NCBI GenBank assembly: GCA_963774625.1
Contig: CAVZFQ010000013.1
Location: 620,001 to 684,000 of the forward strand
Source of the DNA: VAXT01 sp963774625
GTDB lineage: Bacteria > Actinomycetota > Thermoleophilia > Gaiellales > Gaiellaceae
Length of the DNA stretch: 64,000 nucleotides
Reading direction: 5' to 3'
A program made the translations under genes and the position numbers. A model generated the notes under the pieces. The model had not been told where the DNA came from, made no database searches, and worked only from the letters and a program-made list of their open reading frames with translations. Shown here piece by piece: positions 1 through 8,824 of this stretch; within the stretch, counting starts at the first letter, position 1; every line of letters begins with the position of its first letter.

Positions 1-26
1 CCCGTTCGCTGAGCGGCCCCGACGAC

Positions 27-70
27 TTATCCACAGTTTCCACAAGGGAAAGCCATCCACAGCGTCCACA
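27..70 (+). other. Cluster of four DnaA-box-like repeats (possible oriC fragment)
   Basis: A perfect TTATCCACA box lies at 27-35. Three degenerate copies in the same orientation end in CCACA at 44, 61 and 70, so the copies are spaced 9, 17 and 9 bases. DnaA binds TTATNCACA, and clustered same-strand boxes are typical of oriC or of the dnaA promoter region. No dnaA, dnaN or rpmH is visible in the window; if this is an origin, they would have to lie to the left. One perfect box could occur by chance; the cluster is what makes it notable. Confidence 0.5.
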
Positions 71-96
71 GTGTTTTCCCCGGTCCAGAATGCGCC

Positions 97-119
97 GAGG
101 CCGGCGTTTAGCCGGCCTC
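97..119. terminator. Perfect 9-bp GC-rich hairpin
   Basis: GAGGCCGGC and GCCGGCCTC form a perfect 9-bp stem around a 5-base loop (GTTTA). There is no U-run after it on either strand. It could terminate a transcript arriving from the left or be a structural element near the DnaA-box cluster. Confidence 0.4.
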
Positions 120-405
120 AAACGCTGACCCCCTGATTGTGGGACGAGCTTTTCGAGGCGTATCGCCCCGAGTCCCAAGTCATGTATCGCCGCTCGCGCG
201 AAATGCAAACATCTCCTGCTCAGCGGACGTTTCCGACGCGACGGCTGAGTCGCAGTCGCGACAACGAATCCTCGTCTGATTTGGAGCGGAAGGATCTCGT
301 TCGGTCTGGTCAGCGTGTCCGCGCAGATGTACCCGGCGGCCCATTCCAAGGGTTGACAATCCACTTCCTCCACAAGGGATCGACCCGGCAAGGCAAGCTA
401 GCTAG
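120..405. other. Non-coding stretch upstream of ligD
   Basis: I see no credible gene here: the frames open across it have no coding character or homologous motif. A TTGACA hexamer lies at 353-358 but has no matching -10 at 16-18 bases. No clear Shine-Dalgarno precedes the ligD start. Confidence 0.5.
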
Positions 406-2742
406 GTGGCCAAGGCGAAGCTCGCCGAGTACAAGCGCAAGCGCGACCCGAAGAAGACCCCGGAGCCGTTCAGCGGCCGCAAGCGCGGCCAGGAGCCGAT
501 CTTCGTCGTGCAGCGACACGATGCGAGCCGGTTGCACTACGACTTCCGCCTGGAGCGCGACGGAGCGCTGGCCAGCTGGGCGGTGCCGAAGGGCGTGCCC
601 CTCGAGCCGGGGCAGCAGCACCTCGCCGTTCACGTCGAGGATCATCCGCTCGAGTACGCGACCTTCGAGGGCGAGATCCCGAAAGGGCAGTACGGAGCCG
701 GCACCGTCGAGCTCTGGGACCAGGGCACCTACGAGCTCGTCGAGGAGAAGAAGAACGGCGGGCTGACCGTTCGCCTGCACGGCAAGCGTCTCGAGGGGAC
801 CTACGCGCTGGTGCCCGCCAAGCTCTCGGGTGATCCCCGGAACTGGCTGATCATCCGCAAACGTGACCAGGACGGCGCCGTCTCCAGCGAGGGCACGCGG
901 CGCAAGTACGCCCCGATGTTCGCGACGCTCGCCGACGACGTCCCCCGCGGCGCAGGGTGGGCGTTCGAGATCAAGTGGGATGGCTATCGCATCGTCGCGA
1001 CGGTGGCCGGAAGCGAAGCTGAGCTGCGGACCCGGAAGGATCAGGACTACACGGAGCGCTTCTCGAACGTGGCCAAGGAGCTGGCGAAAGCGCTCAAGAC
1101 GCCGGACTGCGTCGTGGACGGGGAGGTGTGCGCCCTCGACGAGAACGGCCGCCCCAGCTTCTCCGCCATGCAGCAGGGGAAGACCGGGACGCCGATCGTC
1201 TACTTCGCCTTCGACCTGCTCGAGGTGGAAGGCCAGTCGATCGTCGACCTGCCGCTCGTCGAGCGGCGGAAGCGGCTCGAGAAGCTGCTCGACAAGAGGA
1301 ACAAGACGATCCGGTTCTCCGAGAGCTTCGACGACGGGCGGGCACTGCTACGGGCGGCCAAGCAGCAGAAGCTCGAAGGGATCATGGCCAAGCGGCTCGA
1401 GTCGAAATACCTCCCCGGCAAGCGCACGCGCGACTGGCTGAAGATCAAGCCGCACGGCCGCCAGGAGTTCGTGATCGCGGGCTACACGAAGGGGCAGGGG
1501 CGGCGCTCGGGCACCCTGGGCTCGCTCGTGCTCGGCGCCTATCGCGGAGGGGAGCTCGTCTACGTCGGCAATGTCGGCACCGGGTTCACGGAGCGGGAGA
1601 TCGAGCGCCTCCTGAAGGCGCTCAAGCCACTCCAGCGGAAGACGCCGCCCTTCCCTGACCTTCCGAAGATGCCGAGGGTGCGCAAGGGCGACGTGGTCTG
1701 GGTCGAGCCGAAGCTGGTGGCCGAGGTCGAGTTCGTCGAGTGGACGCACGACGGCCGGCTACGGGCCCCCGCCTACAAGGGGCTCCGGGAGGACAAGGAC
1801 CCAGGTGAGGTGCGGATCGAGGAGCCGATGGCGACCGAGATCCGCAGGGGCAAGCGCGTCCTCAAGCTCTCCAACCTGGACAAGCCCTTCTGGCCCGACG
1901 AAGGCATCACCAAGGGCGACCTTCTCTCGTACTACCAAGCGGTGGACGGCGCGCTCGTCCCGCATCTGAAGAATCGGCCCTTCACGATGAAGCGCTACCC
2001 CGACGGCTGGCAGGGCGAGTTCTTCTTCCAGAAGGACGCGCCCAAGCACATGCCTGAGTGGATCGAGACGCGGGAGATCGACGTCTCGACACGCGAGAGC
2101 CCGCGCCGCACCAGGCGCATCCGCGCGCCTCTCGCCAACGACGAGCTCGCGCTTCTCTGGATGGTGAACATGGGCTGCATCGACATGAACACGTGGTACT
2201 CACGGGTCGACAAGCCCGAGCGGCCCGACTGGGTGCTCTTCGACCTCGATCCGTCTCCTGACGTGGGCTTCAAGGAGACGGTGGAGGTCGCCCTGCTCGT
2301 CAAGCAGGCGCTCGATGCGCTCCAGCTCGAGAGCTTCGTCAAGACGAGCGGCGCCGACGGGATCCATGTCCTGGTGCCGATCGCCCGGCGTTACACCTAC
2401 GCGGACACGCGGAAGTTCTCGGCGATCATCGCGGGGGCGCTGGCCCGCTCGTACCGGGGGCTCGTCACGACGGAGTGGACGAAGGCGAAACGGCGTGGCG
2501 TCCTGATCGACTCGAACCAGAACGGCGAGGGGAAGACGATTGCGTCGGTCTACTCGGTGCGGCCGAAGGCGGGTGCGCCCGTCTCGACACCGTTGCGCTG
2601 GGACGAGGTGACCGAGGATCTCGATCCGGCCGACTTCACAATGGACGTCGTGCTCGACCGCGTGCGGAAGCACGGCGACCTCTTTGCAGGTGTCCTGACG
2701 ACGAAGCAGTCGCTCTCGACGGCGCTGAAGGCGCTCAGCTAA
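406..2742 (+). CDS. ligD: ATP-dependent DNA ligase LigD (PE-LIG-POL)
   Basis: Multifunctional bacterial non-homologous end-joining enzyme of 778 residues. The domain order is phosphoesterase (about 20-160, with HDASRLHYDFRLE and the EDHPLEY and IPKGQYGAG motifs), ATP-dependent ligase (about 165-470, nucleophilic Lys in EIKWDGY near residue 189), then primase-polymerase (about 490-775, with FDLDPSP and SGADGIHV). This is the Pseudomonas-type order, not the POL-PE-LIG order of mycobacteria. The enzyme processes and seals double-strand breaks, normally with Ku, but no ku gene is in the window. The GTG start follows an unremarkable leader. It ends three bases from the convergent HD-GYP gene. All catalytic motifs are intact. 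Confidence 0.95.
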   Translation: MAKAKLAEYKRKRDPKKTPEPFSGRKRGQEPIFVVQRHDASRLHYDFRLERDGALASWAVPKGVPLEPGQQHLAVHVEDHPLEYATFEGEIPKGQYGAGTVELWDQGTYELVEEKKNGGLTVRLHGKRLEGTYALVPAKLSGDPRNWLIIRKRDQDGAVSSEGTRRKYAPMFATLADDVPRGAGWAFEIKWDGYRIVATVAGSEAELRTRKDQDYTERFSNVAKELAKALKTPDCVVDGEVCALDENGRPSFSAMQQGKTGTPIVYFAFDLLEVEGQSIVDLPLVERRKRLEKLLDKRNKTIRFSESFDDGRALLRAAKQQKLEGIMAKRLESKYLPGKRTRDWLKIKPHGRQEFVIAGYTKGQGRRSGTLGSLVLGAYRGGELVYVGNVGTGFTEREIERLLKALKPLQRKTPPFPDLPKMPRVRKGDVVWVEPKLVAEVEFVEWTHDGRLRAPAYKGLREDKDPGEVRIEEPMATEIRRGKRVLKLSNLDKPFWPDEGITKGDLLSYYQAVDGALVPHLKNRPFTMKRYPDGWQGEFFFQKDAPKHMPEWIETREIDVSTRESPRRTRRIRAPLANDELALLWMVNMGCIDMNTWYSRVDKPERPDWVLFDLDPSPDVGFKETVEVALLVKQALDALQLESFVKTSGADGIHVLVPIARRYTYADTRKFSAIIAGALARSYRGLVTTEWTKAKRRGVLIDSNQNGEGKTIASVYSVRPKAGAPVSTPLRWDEVTEDLDPADFTMDVVLDRVRKHGDLFAGVLTTKQSLSTALKALS

Positions 2743-2745
2743 GTA

Positions 2746-4203
2746 CTAGACAGCGATCGACTCGGGCAGGCGCTCGCGGGCGAGCACGCGCTCCAGAGCT
2801 TCGACGCATTTCGGGTCGAACGACGAACCGCTCTCCTCACGGAGAAGCGCCACGGCGCGCTCGTGCGTCCACGCGTCTCGGTAGACACGCTTTGACATCA
2901 GCGCGTCGTAGACATCGCAGACCGCGAGAATCCGCGCATCGAGCGAGATGGCCGAGTCGCCGATGCCTTGTGGGTAGCCCGAGCCGTCGAGCCGCTCGTG
3001 GTGATCCCGGACGAGGTGGCGTACGTCTCTGCCGAAGCCGAGGTCGCCGAGCATCACGTCTCCCCACTCGGAGTGGCGCTTGACCACCGAGAACTCCTCG
3101 TCGGTCAGCGGGCCAGGCTTCTTGAGGATCGAATCGGGCACCGAGAGCTTGCCGATGTCGTGCACGAGAGCGCCGGTGGCGAGGGAGCGGACCCGAACCG
3201 GCGAGAGGTCGAGCTCTTCGCCCACCTGCACCGCGAGCAGCGCCACGCGACGCGTGTGCTCCTCGGTGTACGCGTCTTTCTCGGCGAGCCGGACGGTGAG
3301 CGCCCGCACGTGCGAGCCGAGGTACGCCTCTTCAGTCGTGACGAGATCTGCACCGCTGAGATCACCCGTGAGCGGCCGCGACTGAGCCCCGCGGCGAAGG
3401 TCGAGTGCGACAGGGATCCCGACGATGATGATTCCCAGGAGCTCGAAGCCGTGTCCGAGCCACCAGCCGAGCTCCCAGTAGTGGAGCAGCATGGCGGGCG
3501 GTACGGCGGCGGCCAGCCAGACGATCCCGACCACGACGACCAGGTCGGCGCGGCGGCGGGTCAGGAAGAAGGTGCGGAGGGCGCGCATGCCCAGGAGGGT
3601 GTAGAAGCCGAGCCCGATTCCGAGCAGAGCCAGTGCGGGAGCGCTTCGCGGCTCCGGAACACCGGGCACCAGGCTCGGGATCAGGATCCCGGAGACGCCC
3701 ATGGCGACGATCGCGGTGAGCAGCGCTCCCTGCAGGATCAGCAACGGTCGGATCCCGCCTACGCGACGGAACGCCGGCAGAGCCGAAAGCGCGAGGATTG
3801 CGCCGCCGATCGGCAGCGTCGCGCCGCCGGTGAACGAAACGACTCCGTTGTCGCCGAAGAGCAAGCCGGGGGTGGCGATCCCGTGCAGCGCGAGGAGGGC
3901 GGCCATCGTTGAGAACGCCGTCCCGACGAGAACGGTGCGAGTGTCGCGCCTACGCGCGCCGACGATCGTGAGTGCGATTGCTGCGGCCGCGGCTGGAAGC
4001 GCGGTTAGACCGACGCCTACGAAATGGACGTTGCCGCCGAACTGAACGCTCTGGCGCGAGAAGAAGTGCATCGCCGCGAGCGGAAACAGCGCGAGTGCTC
4101 CACCGATCGCGAGGAGGGGGACGATGCTGTCAATGGGCGGCCGCCGCACTCCACTAGTGATCGGGTGCCTTCGAGCCGCGCGCATCCCTCGAACGGGGGA
4201 CAC
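2746..4203 (-). CDS. Membrane-bound HD-GYP domain protein (putative c-di-GMP phosphodiesterase)
   Basis: A 485-residue protein. The N-terminal half (about residues 20-270) is a run of 7-8 hydrophobic segments, probably a membrane sensor. The C-terminal half is an HD-GYP domain with the metal-binding HDIGK motif near residue 348 and HHERLDGSGYP near 400, the signature of enzymes that hydrolyse cyclic di-GMP. The GTG at 4203 gives the longest product; an internal ATG at 4185 is an alternative. No signalling partner is adjacent. A second HD-GYP protein, fused to GGDEF, is encoded at 41750-43773. Confidence 0.85.
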   Translation of the reverse strand: MSPVRGMRAARRHPITSGVRRPPIDSIVPLLAIGGALALFPLAAMHFFSRQSVQFGGNVHFVGVGLTALPAAAAAIALTIVGARRRDTRTVLVGTAFSTMAALLALHGIATPGLLFGDNGVVSFTGGATLPIGGAILALSALPAFRRVGGIRPLLILQGALLTAIVAMGVSGILIPSLVPGVPEPRSAPALALLGIGLGFYTLLGMRALRTFFLTRRRADLVVVVGIVWLAAAVPPAMLLHYWELGWWLGHGFELLGIIIVGIPVALDLRRGAQSRPLTGDLSGADLVTTEEAYLGSHVRALTVRLAEKDAYTEEHTRRVALLAVQVGEELDLSPVRVRSLATGALVHDIGKLSVPDSILKKPGPLTDEEFSVVKRHSEWGDVMLGDLGFGRDVRHLVRDHHERLDGSGYPQGIGDSAISLDARILAVCDVYDALMSKRVYRDAWTHERAVALLREESGSSFDPKCVEALERVLARERLPESIAV

Positions 4204-4213
4204 GTCACCCGGA

Positions 4214-4981
4214 TCAGGCCCGGCGGAGCGTGAACTCGTACACGGAGCCGACGACGTCGAAGCCGAGCTTCTCGTACAGCTGCTTCGGCCAGTCCGCCTG
4301 ATCTGCGAGCAGAAAGGTCAGGTCGTGACCCTCGGCCTTCGACACGGCCAGGGCGGCAGAGACCACGGCCCGGGCCAGTCCCTTGTTTCGGAACCGCTCG
4401 AGGGTTTGCACAGCCTCGATCTGAGCGGTCTGCCCGTCGGAGTAGAGGTCGCAGTAGGAGGCGAGGACACCGTCGACGCGGGCGGCGAAGAAACGAGCGC
4501 CGTCGGCAGCGAGGACCTGCTTGTGCTCCGTCAGCTGTCGAATCACGTCATCGTCGCTGCCGAAGTCCTTTCGCATGGCCTCGGCCCAGACCGGAGCGAG
4601 CGTCTCGGCGTCGACCTCCTCGACGAACGAGCTGTCCACTTCGCGGTCCGCCGGGCGTCGGTGCGGTTGGACGAGATCACGCTCGACGTGCCAGCCCAGC
4701 GCCTGGAACTCGCCGACCAGTCGCTCGCCGGCCGCCTGGTCGAGCACCTCGATCTTCCGGTGGCGGAGGCCGGCACCACCGAGTAGCGCGTCGGCTTCGG
4801 CGGCGAGGGCCTCGGCGGTCGCCACCTCCAGGTCCCGCTCCGCGAGGAGGTAGTTCAGGCTCCAGACGCGCGGAAGCGCTTCGTAGAGCAGTGCGGTTCC
4901 AAATCGTCCCGCCGGCCCGGTGCGCGTGACCCGGAACGCGTGGTCGCGGAGGAAGGCGACGCAGCGATCCGCCTCAGTCAT
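4214..4981 (-). CDS. GNAT family N-acetyltransferase
   Basis: A 255-residue protein whose C-terminal half has the GNAT fold. The acetyl-CoA-binding motif A region reads ERFRNKGLARAVV, followed by a C-terminal strand with YEKLGFDVVGSVYEF. The N-terminal half is poorly conserved and may set acceptor specificity, which cannot be read from sequence. The ATG overlaps the end of the upstream ndh gene by 8 bases, so the two are probably co-transcribed and translationally coupled. The link to NADH oxidation is unexplained. Confidence 0.8.
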   Translation of the reverse strand: MTEADRCVAFLRDHAFRVTRTGPAGRFGTALLYEALPRVWSLNYLLAERDLEVATAEALAAEADALLGGAGLRHRKIEVLDQAAGERLVGEFQALGWHVERDLVQPHRRPADREVDSSFVEEVDAETLAPVWAEAMRKDFGSDDDVIRQLTEHKQVLAADGARFFAARVDGVLASYCDLYSDGQTAQIEAVQTLERFRNKGLARAVVSAALAVSKAEGHDLTFLLADQADWPKQLYEKLGFDVVGSVYEFTLRRA

Positions 4982-6242
4982 CGCGCAGGCCTCGTGGATG
5001 GCCGAGCAACCCGAGCTCTGCGATGTCGCGCCGGAAGAAGAGCGAGACGGTCCAGTCCGCGACGACGCGGAGCTTCCGGGAGAGCAGCGGCAGCTGGTAC
5101 AGGTGGTAGGTGCGGGTCACGAACCAGCCGAGAAAGCCGCGAAGGGGGAGGCCCATGACGTCGGCGATGCCCTTGTAGCGGCCCAGCGTCGCCACCTGGC
5201 CCAGCGTGCGATAGCGGTAAGGCCTCGGTGTTCCCTGGAGGTTCTTCGCCAGCCGCCGGGCCTGACGCAGCGCGTGCTGGGAGGTCGGGGGATCGGGCTG
5301 ACCTGGTGTCGCCTCATTGGGCACACGGGCGCCGTCGCCGAGGGCCCAGACAGCATCGTGGCCTTCGACGCGCAGCGTCTCGTCGACCCGTACTCGCCCG
5401 CGCTCGTCGAGCGGTAGCCCGAAGTCCTCGAGCAGCGGGCTCGGTCGGTTGCCGGCCGTCCACACGAGCGTGCTGGTGAGGATGCGCTCGCCGTTCGAGA
5501 GCGTGGCGGCGTGTGGTTCCAGAAGGTCGAGTTTGGTCTCCACCTTGATCTCGACTCCGCGCCGCGTGAGTTGCGCGGCCGCGTAGTCGCCGAGGCGGGT
5601 TGGGATCTCGGGCAGGATCTTGGGTGCTGCGTCGACGAGGACCCAGCGAGTCGGCTCGTCGCGAAGCGACGGATAGTGGCGCAGGGCGTCTCGCACGAGG
5701 TCGGCCAGCTCGGCGAGTGCTTCGACCCCCGCGTAGCCCGCGCCGATGAAGACGAAGGTCAGCTCGCGGCGCCGATGGGTCTCGTTCGCTGCCGCGGCGG
5801 CGACTTCCAGTCTGCGAAGGACGTGGTTTCGCAGGTGAATCGCATCCGCGAGATCCTTGAAGCCGAGGCCGTGGTCGGCGAGCCCGGGGATCGGCAGCAC
5901 GCGGGCGACGGACCCGACGGCCACCACGAGCTGCGCGTAGCTGATCGGAGAGATGCCGTCCTCGGTCTCGACCCGCAGGATCCGCCGTTTCGCGTCGAGC
6001 TCGGTGGCGTGTCCGAGCAGCAGCTCCGCGTGCGGGCACATCAGTCGCAGCGGGACCACGGCGTGCCTGGGCTCGAGCGTGCCCGATGCGGCCTCGGGGA
6101 GGAGGGGCGTGAAGAGCATGAAGTTGTCAGGGCTGACGATGGTTGCGCCGCGCTTCCGCAGGAGCCGTGCGACGTACGCGCCGGCGAAGCCGCCGCCGAC
6201 GATCAACGTCCCGCCCTTCGCCTCGCCCCGGCTCGCCATCAC
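4974..6242 (-). CDS. ndh: Type II NADH:quinone oxidoreductase-like flavoprotein
   Basis: A 422-residue FAD/NAD-binding oxidoreductase. The N-terminal FAD Rossmann motif is LIVGGGFAGAYVA, a second dinucleotide-binding region contains FIGAGYAGVEALAEL, and the C-terminal FAD motif is AVWALGDGA. An aromatic and basic C-terminal segment (FLGWFVTRTYHLYQLP) matches the membrane-docking tail of NDH-2 enzymes. It should pass electrons from NADH to quinone without pumping protons. It starts at GTG 6242 or ATG 6239 and runs divergently from the LOG-family gene across about 21 bases. Confidence 0.85.
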   Translation of the reverse strand: MMASRGEAKGGTLIVGGGFAGAYVARLLRKRGATIVSPDNFMLFTPLLPEAASGTLEPRHAVVPLRLMCPHAELLLGHATELDAKRRILRVETEDGISPISYAQLVVAVGSVARVLPIPGLADHGLGFKDLADAIHLRNHVLRRLEVAAAAANETHRRRELTFVFIGAGYAGVEALAELADLVRDALRHYPSLRDEPTRWVLVDAAPKILPEIPTRLGDYAAAQLTRRGVEIKVETKLDLLEPHAATLSNGERILTSTLVWTAGNRPSPLLEDFGLPLDERGRVRVDETLRVEGHDAVWALGDGARVPNEATPGQPDPPTSQHALRQARRLAKNLQGTPRPYRYRTLGQVATLGRYKGIADVMGLPLRGFLGWFVTRTYHLYQLPLLSRKLRVVADWTVSLFFRRDIAELGLLGHPRGLRDD

Positions 6243-6249
6243 GCCGTTC

Positions 6250-6255
6250 TACCAT
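6250..6255 (+). promoter_or_regulatory. Leaderless -10 element (TACCAT) for the LOG-family gene
   Basis: TACCAT ends 8 bases before the ATG at 6264, with no ribosome-binding site between. This TANNNT-to-start spacing recurs at many gene starts here and fits leaderless transcription. Confidence 0.5.
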
Positions 6256-6263
6256 CGCTGCTC

Positions 6264-6713
6264 ATGACCGGTACCCAGGTGTCCGTGATCGGCAGCGGCG
6301 AGGAGAACGAGGCCCGGGCCGAAGAGGTGGGCCGCCTGCTTGCCGAACGAGGCTGCACGGTCGTCACCGGCGGTCTCGGCGAAGTGATGGCCGCGGCGGC
6401 TCGCGGTGCGAAGTCGGCGGGCGGGACGACGATCGGTGTTCTGCCGGGCGAGCGGCTGGCAGACGCGAACGAGTGGGTCGATCACGCCGTCGCGACCGGC
6501 ATCGGACACGCGCGGAATCTCGCCGTCGTTGCTTCCGGACAAGCCGTCATCGCCATCGGCGGCAGCTGGGGGACCCTCGCGGAGATCGCGTTCGCGCGCC
6601 GTCTTGGCCGGCCCGTCGTCGTCCTCGAGCCCGGGTGGCAGCTCGAAGGGGACGGCATCGAGCGCGCGGAGTCCCCGGAGCAGGCCGTCGACCTCGCTCT
6701 AGCCCACCTCTAG
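6264..6713 (+). CDS. TIGR00725/LOG family protein (SLOG fold)
   Basis: A 149-residue protein beginning TQVSVIGSGEEN, with a GGLGEVMAAAARGA segment and the IGGSWGTLAE motif that corresponds to the nucleotide-binding GGxGTxxE of LOG/SLOG proteins. Relatives bind nucleotides, and some release cytokinin-like bases from nucleotide monophosphates. The substrate here is unknown. The gene is read divergently from ndh, and its end overlaps the reconstructed end of the ECF sigma gene. Confidence 0.75.
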   Translation: MTGTQVSVIGSGEENEARAEEVGRLLAERGCTVVTGGLGEVMAAAARGAKSAGGTTIGVLPGERLADANEWVDHAVATGIGHARNLAVVASGQAVIAIGGSWGTLAEIAFARRLGRPVVVLEPGWQLEGDGIERAESPEQAVDLALAHL

Positions 6714-7911
6714 GAGCCGGCGCTCGAGGAAGTGCGCGCTCGACCGGGTTCGGCCCCAGCGCCAGGGCCTGTCGGTAGGCAGCTGCCGCCTCGGAGCGGC
6801 GGCCGAGCCGCCGTAGAAGGTCGGCTCGCGCGGCGTGCAGCAGGTGGTAGTCGTCGAGACCGTCGATCGCCGCGATCAGCTCCAGGCCCTCCTCCGGGTC
6901 TCTCGCGAGTGCGACGGCGATCGCCCGGTTGAGCTCGACGATCGGCGACGGCGACATCCGGGCGAGCTGGTCGTAGAAAGCCGCGATCGCCGCCCAGTCG
7001 GTCTGCTCCGCCTCGAGGGTGTCTGCATGCACCGCCGAGATCGCCGCCTGCAGCTGGTACGGCCCGGGCCGGCGGAGCCGAATGGCCCGCTCGAGTATCC
7101 GACGGCCCTCCTCGATCCGGTCGAGCCTCCACAGCGACCGGTCCTGATCCTCGAGCAGGACGAGCTCCCCGTCGGGGCCGGTGCGGGCCTCGCGCCGCGA
7201 GTCGTGGAAGAGCATCAGCGCGAGCAGGCCGAGGACCTCCGGCTCGTCCGGCATCAGGACGGCGATCAGCTTTCCGAGCCGGATTGCCTCGTCGCAGAGC
7301 TCGCGCCGAACCAGATCGTCCCCGGCCGTGGCGGTGTACCCCTCGTTGAAGACGAGGTACAGAACCGCAAGCACCGGCTCGAGCCGGTCGGTGAGCTGCT
7401 CGTCCGGCGGGACGCGGAACGGGATCCCGGCCTGCCTGATCTTGCTCTTGGCCCGCACGAGCCTCTGGGCCATGGTCGTCTCTGCGATCAGGAAGGCGCG
7501 CGCGATCTCGACGGTGGTCAGGCCGCCGACCTCGCGGAGGGTGAGCGCGACCTGCGCGTCGGGGGCCAAAGCGGGGTGGCAGCACGTGAACACGAGCGCG
7601 AGCCGCTCGTCGGGGATGGCGCTCACGTCGTTCTCGGCTTCGGGCAGCTCTGCGAGGCGCTGGAGCAGCTCCGTCTTGCGTTCCAGCGTGCGATCGCGCC
7701 GAATGCGGTCGACGGCCCGGTTGCGGGCCGTCGTGACGATCCACGCGCCTGGATTCCGCGGCTCGCCCTCGCTGGGCCAGCGCTCCAGAGCCGTCGTGAA
7801 GGCGTCTTGAACCGCGTCCTCGGCGAGGTCGAAATCGCCGAGGACGCGGATGAGGATTGCCACCGCATGCGCCCATTCCTCCCGGAAGACGCGTTCGACC
7901 GCGTTGCTCAA
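6699..7911 (-). CDS. ECF42-type RNA polymerase sigma factor with C-terminal TPR-like domain (one frame disruption)
   Basis: Sigma-70 region 2 (AEDAVQDAF, then NPGAWIVTTARNRAVDRIRR) is followed by region 4 and then a long helical C-terminal domain (VLYLVFNEGYTA onward). That is the architecture of ECF42 sigma factors, which typically sit next to DGPF/YCII genes as here. The TTG start at 7911 overlaps the YCII stop in TTGA. Near 6732-6736 an apparent extra base shifts the frame. Removing it gives a family-typical ending VERAFLERRLLEVG and a stop at 6699; as written the frame runs on to 6547. In the repaired form the 3' end overlaps the convergent LOG-family gene by 15 bases. Confidence 0.85.
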
Positions 7912-8267
7912 CGCTCGACGATCGGGCGCACCTCGATCGAGCCGTACTCGGCTGCGGGGATCTTCGCCGCATAGTCGAGCGCGGTGTCGAGATCGGACAG
8001 CTTGATATCGAAGACGCCGCCGATCTGCTCCTTGGTCTCGGCGAACGGCCCGTCCGTGACGAGCACCTCGCCGTCGCGCACCCGCACCGTCTTCGCCGTG
8101 CGGACGTCGTCGAGCTCCTTGCCGCCGAACTCGGGATCGGCCTTGCCCAGTTCCTCGAAGAGCGCATACCACTTGGGGAGCGACTTCTCGCGGGCCTTGG
8201 TCGCCTCTTCCTCGGAGAGGTCGAACCAGGGCTCCTGCTCGCTGTAGACCATCAACGCGTAGCGCAT
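7908..8267 (-). CDS. YCII/DGPF domain protein
   Basis: A 119-residue protein with the DGPFAETKEQIGG signature of DGPF (YCII-related) proteins. They are encoded with ECF42 sigma factors and are thought to relate to signalling, though their biochemistry is unresolved. The gene lies 1 base downstream of the paralogue at 8269-8613 and overlaps the sigma gene by four bases, so the three form one operon. Confidence 0.85.
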   Translation of the reverse strand: MRYALMVYSEQEPWFDLSEEEATKAREKSLPKWYALFEELGKADPEFGGKELDDVRTAKTVRVRDGEVLVTDGPFAETKEQIGGVFDIKLSDLDTALDYAAKIPAAEYGSIEVRPIVER

Positions 8268-8268
8268 C

Positions 8269-8613
8269 TCAGCTCTCCTCTCCCATGTGGACGGGCCGGA
8301 CTTCGATTGCCCCGTGCTCGGCGGCCGGGATCTCGGCGGCCAGCCGGCACGCCTCGTCGATCGATTCGCACTCGAGGATGAAGTAGCCCCCGAGCGCCTC
8401 CTTCGCCTCGGCGTAGGGCCCGTCGGTGACGAGCCGGTCGCCGTTCCTCGCTCGGACGGTGGTTGCGGTGCCGGTCGTTTCGAGCTCGGCGCCGCCGACG
8501 ACCTCGTCCCGCTTCGAAAAGGCCATGTACCGCTCCATGGCTGCCTGGCGCTCGCCGTTGCTCAGGCTCTCCCAGGCGTCTTCGCTTCCGTAGATCAGGG
8601 CTAGAAATTCCAT
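8269..8613 (-). CDS. YCII/DGPF domain protein, second paralogue
   Basis: A 114-residue paralogue of the preceding protein, with DGPYAEAKEALGGYFI and a conserved C-terminal IEVRPV. A GGAG ribosome-binding site precedes the ATG. It is the second of two tandem DGPF genes in front of the ECF42 sigma gene. Confidence 0.85.
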   Translation of the reverse strand: MEFLALIYGSEDAWESLSNGERQAAMERYMAFSKRDEVVGGAELETTGTATTVRARNGDRLVTDGPYAEAKEALGGYFILECESIDEACRLAAEIPAAEHGAIEVRPVHMGEES

Positions 8614-8627
8614 CGGTCTCCTTTGTC

Positions 8628-8774
8628 TCAGCTGGCGCGCAGCCGTTCGAGCATCGTCTCACGCGCGAGGACGAGCTCCGGCCGGCCGAAGGGGTCGTGG
8701 TGGCGGAGCTCGTCGGTGATCGCGCGCTGCTTTGCGGTCTCACGCTCCACCAGGTTTCTCTTAAAGCGCCTCAC
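8628..8774 (-). CDS. Small charged protein heading the ECF42/DGPF operon
   Basis: A 48-residue ORF starting at GTG 8774, with a strong ribosome-binding site (GGAGG at 8782-8786) 7 bases upstream. The product begins MRRFKRNLVERETAKQ, is rich in Arg and Glu, is probably helical, and contains HHDPFGRPEL. It ends 14 bases before the first DGPF gene and is read in the same direction. I do not recognise a family. The position suggests a regulator or partner of the sigma system. The good ribosome-binding site and tight packing support it being real. Confidence 0.65.
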   Translation of the reverse strand: MRRFKRNLVERETAKQRAITDELRHHDPFGRPELVLARETMLERLRAS

Positions 8775-8824
8775 CGTCTCGCCTCCTTTCCGTCGTTGTC
8801 ACAGGTACGACGAACGGAAGGGCG

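Noticed and set aside
406..2742. Complete NHEJ locus with Ku
   Set aside because: Only LigD is visible. No Ku-domain protein was found on either strand of the window.
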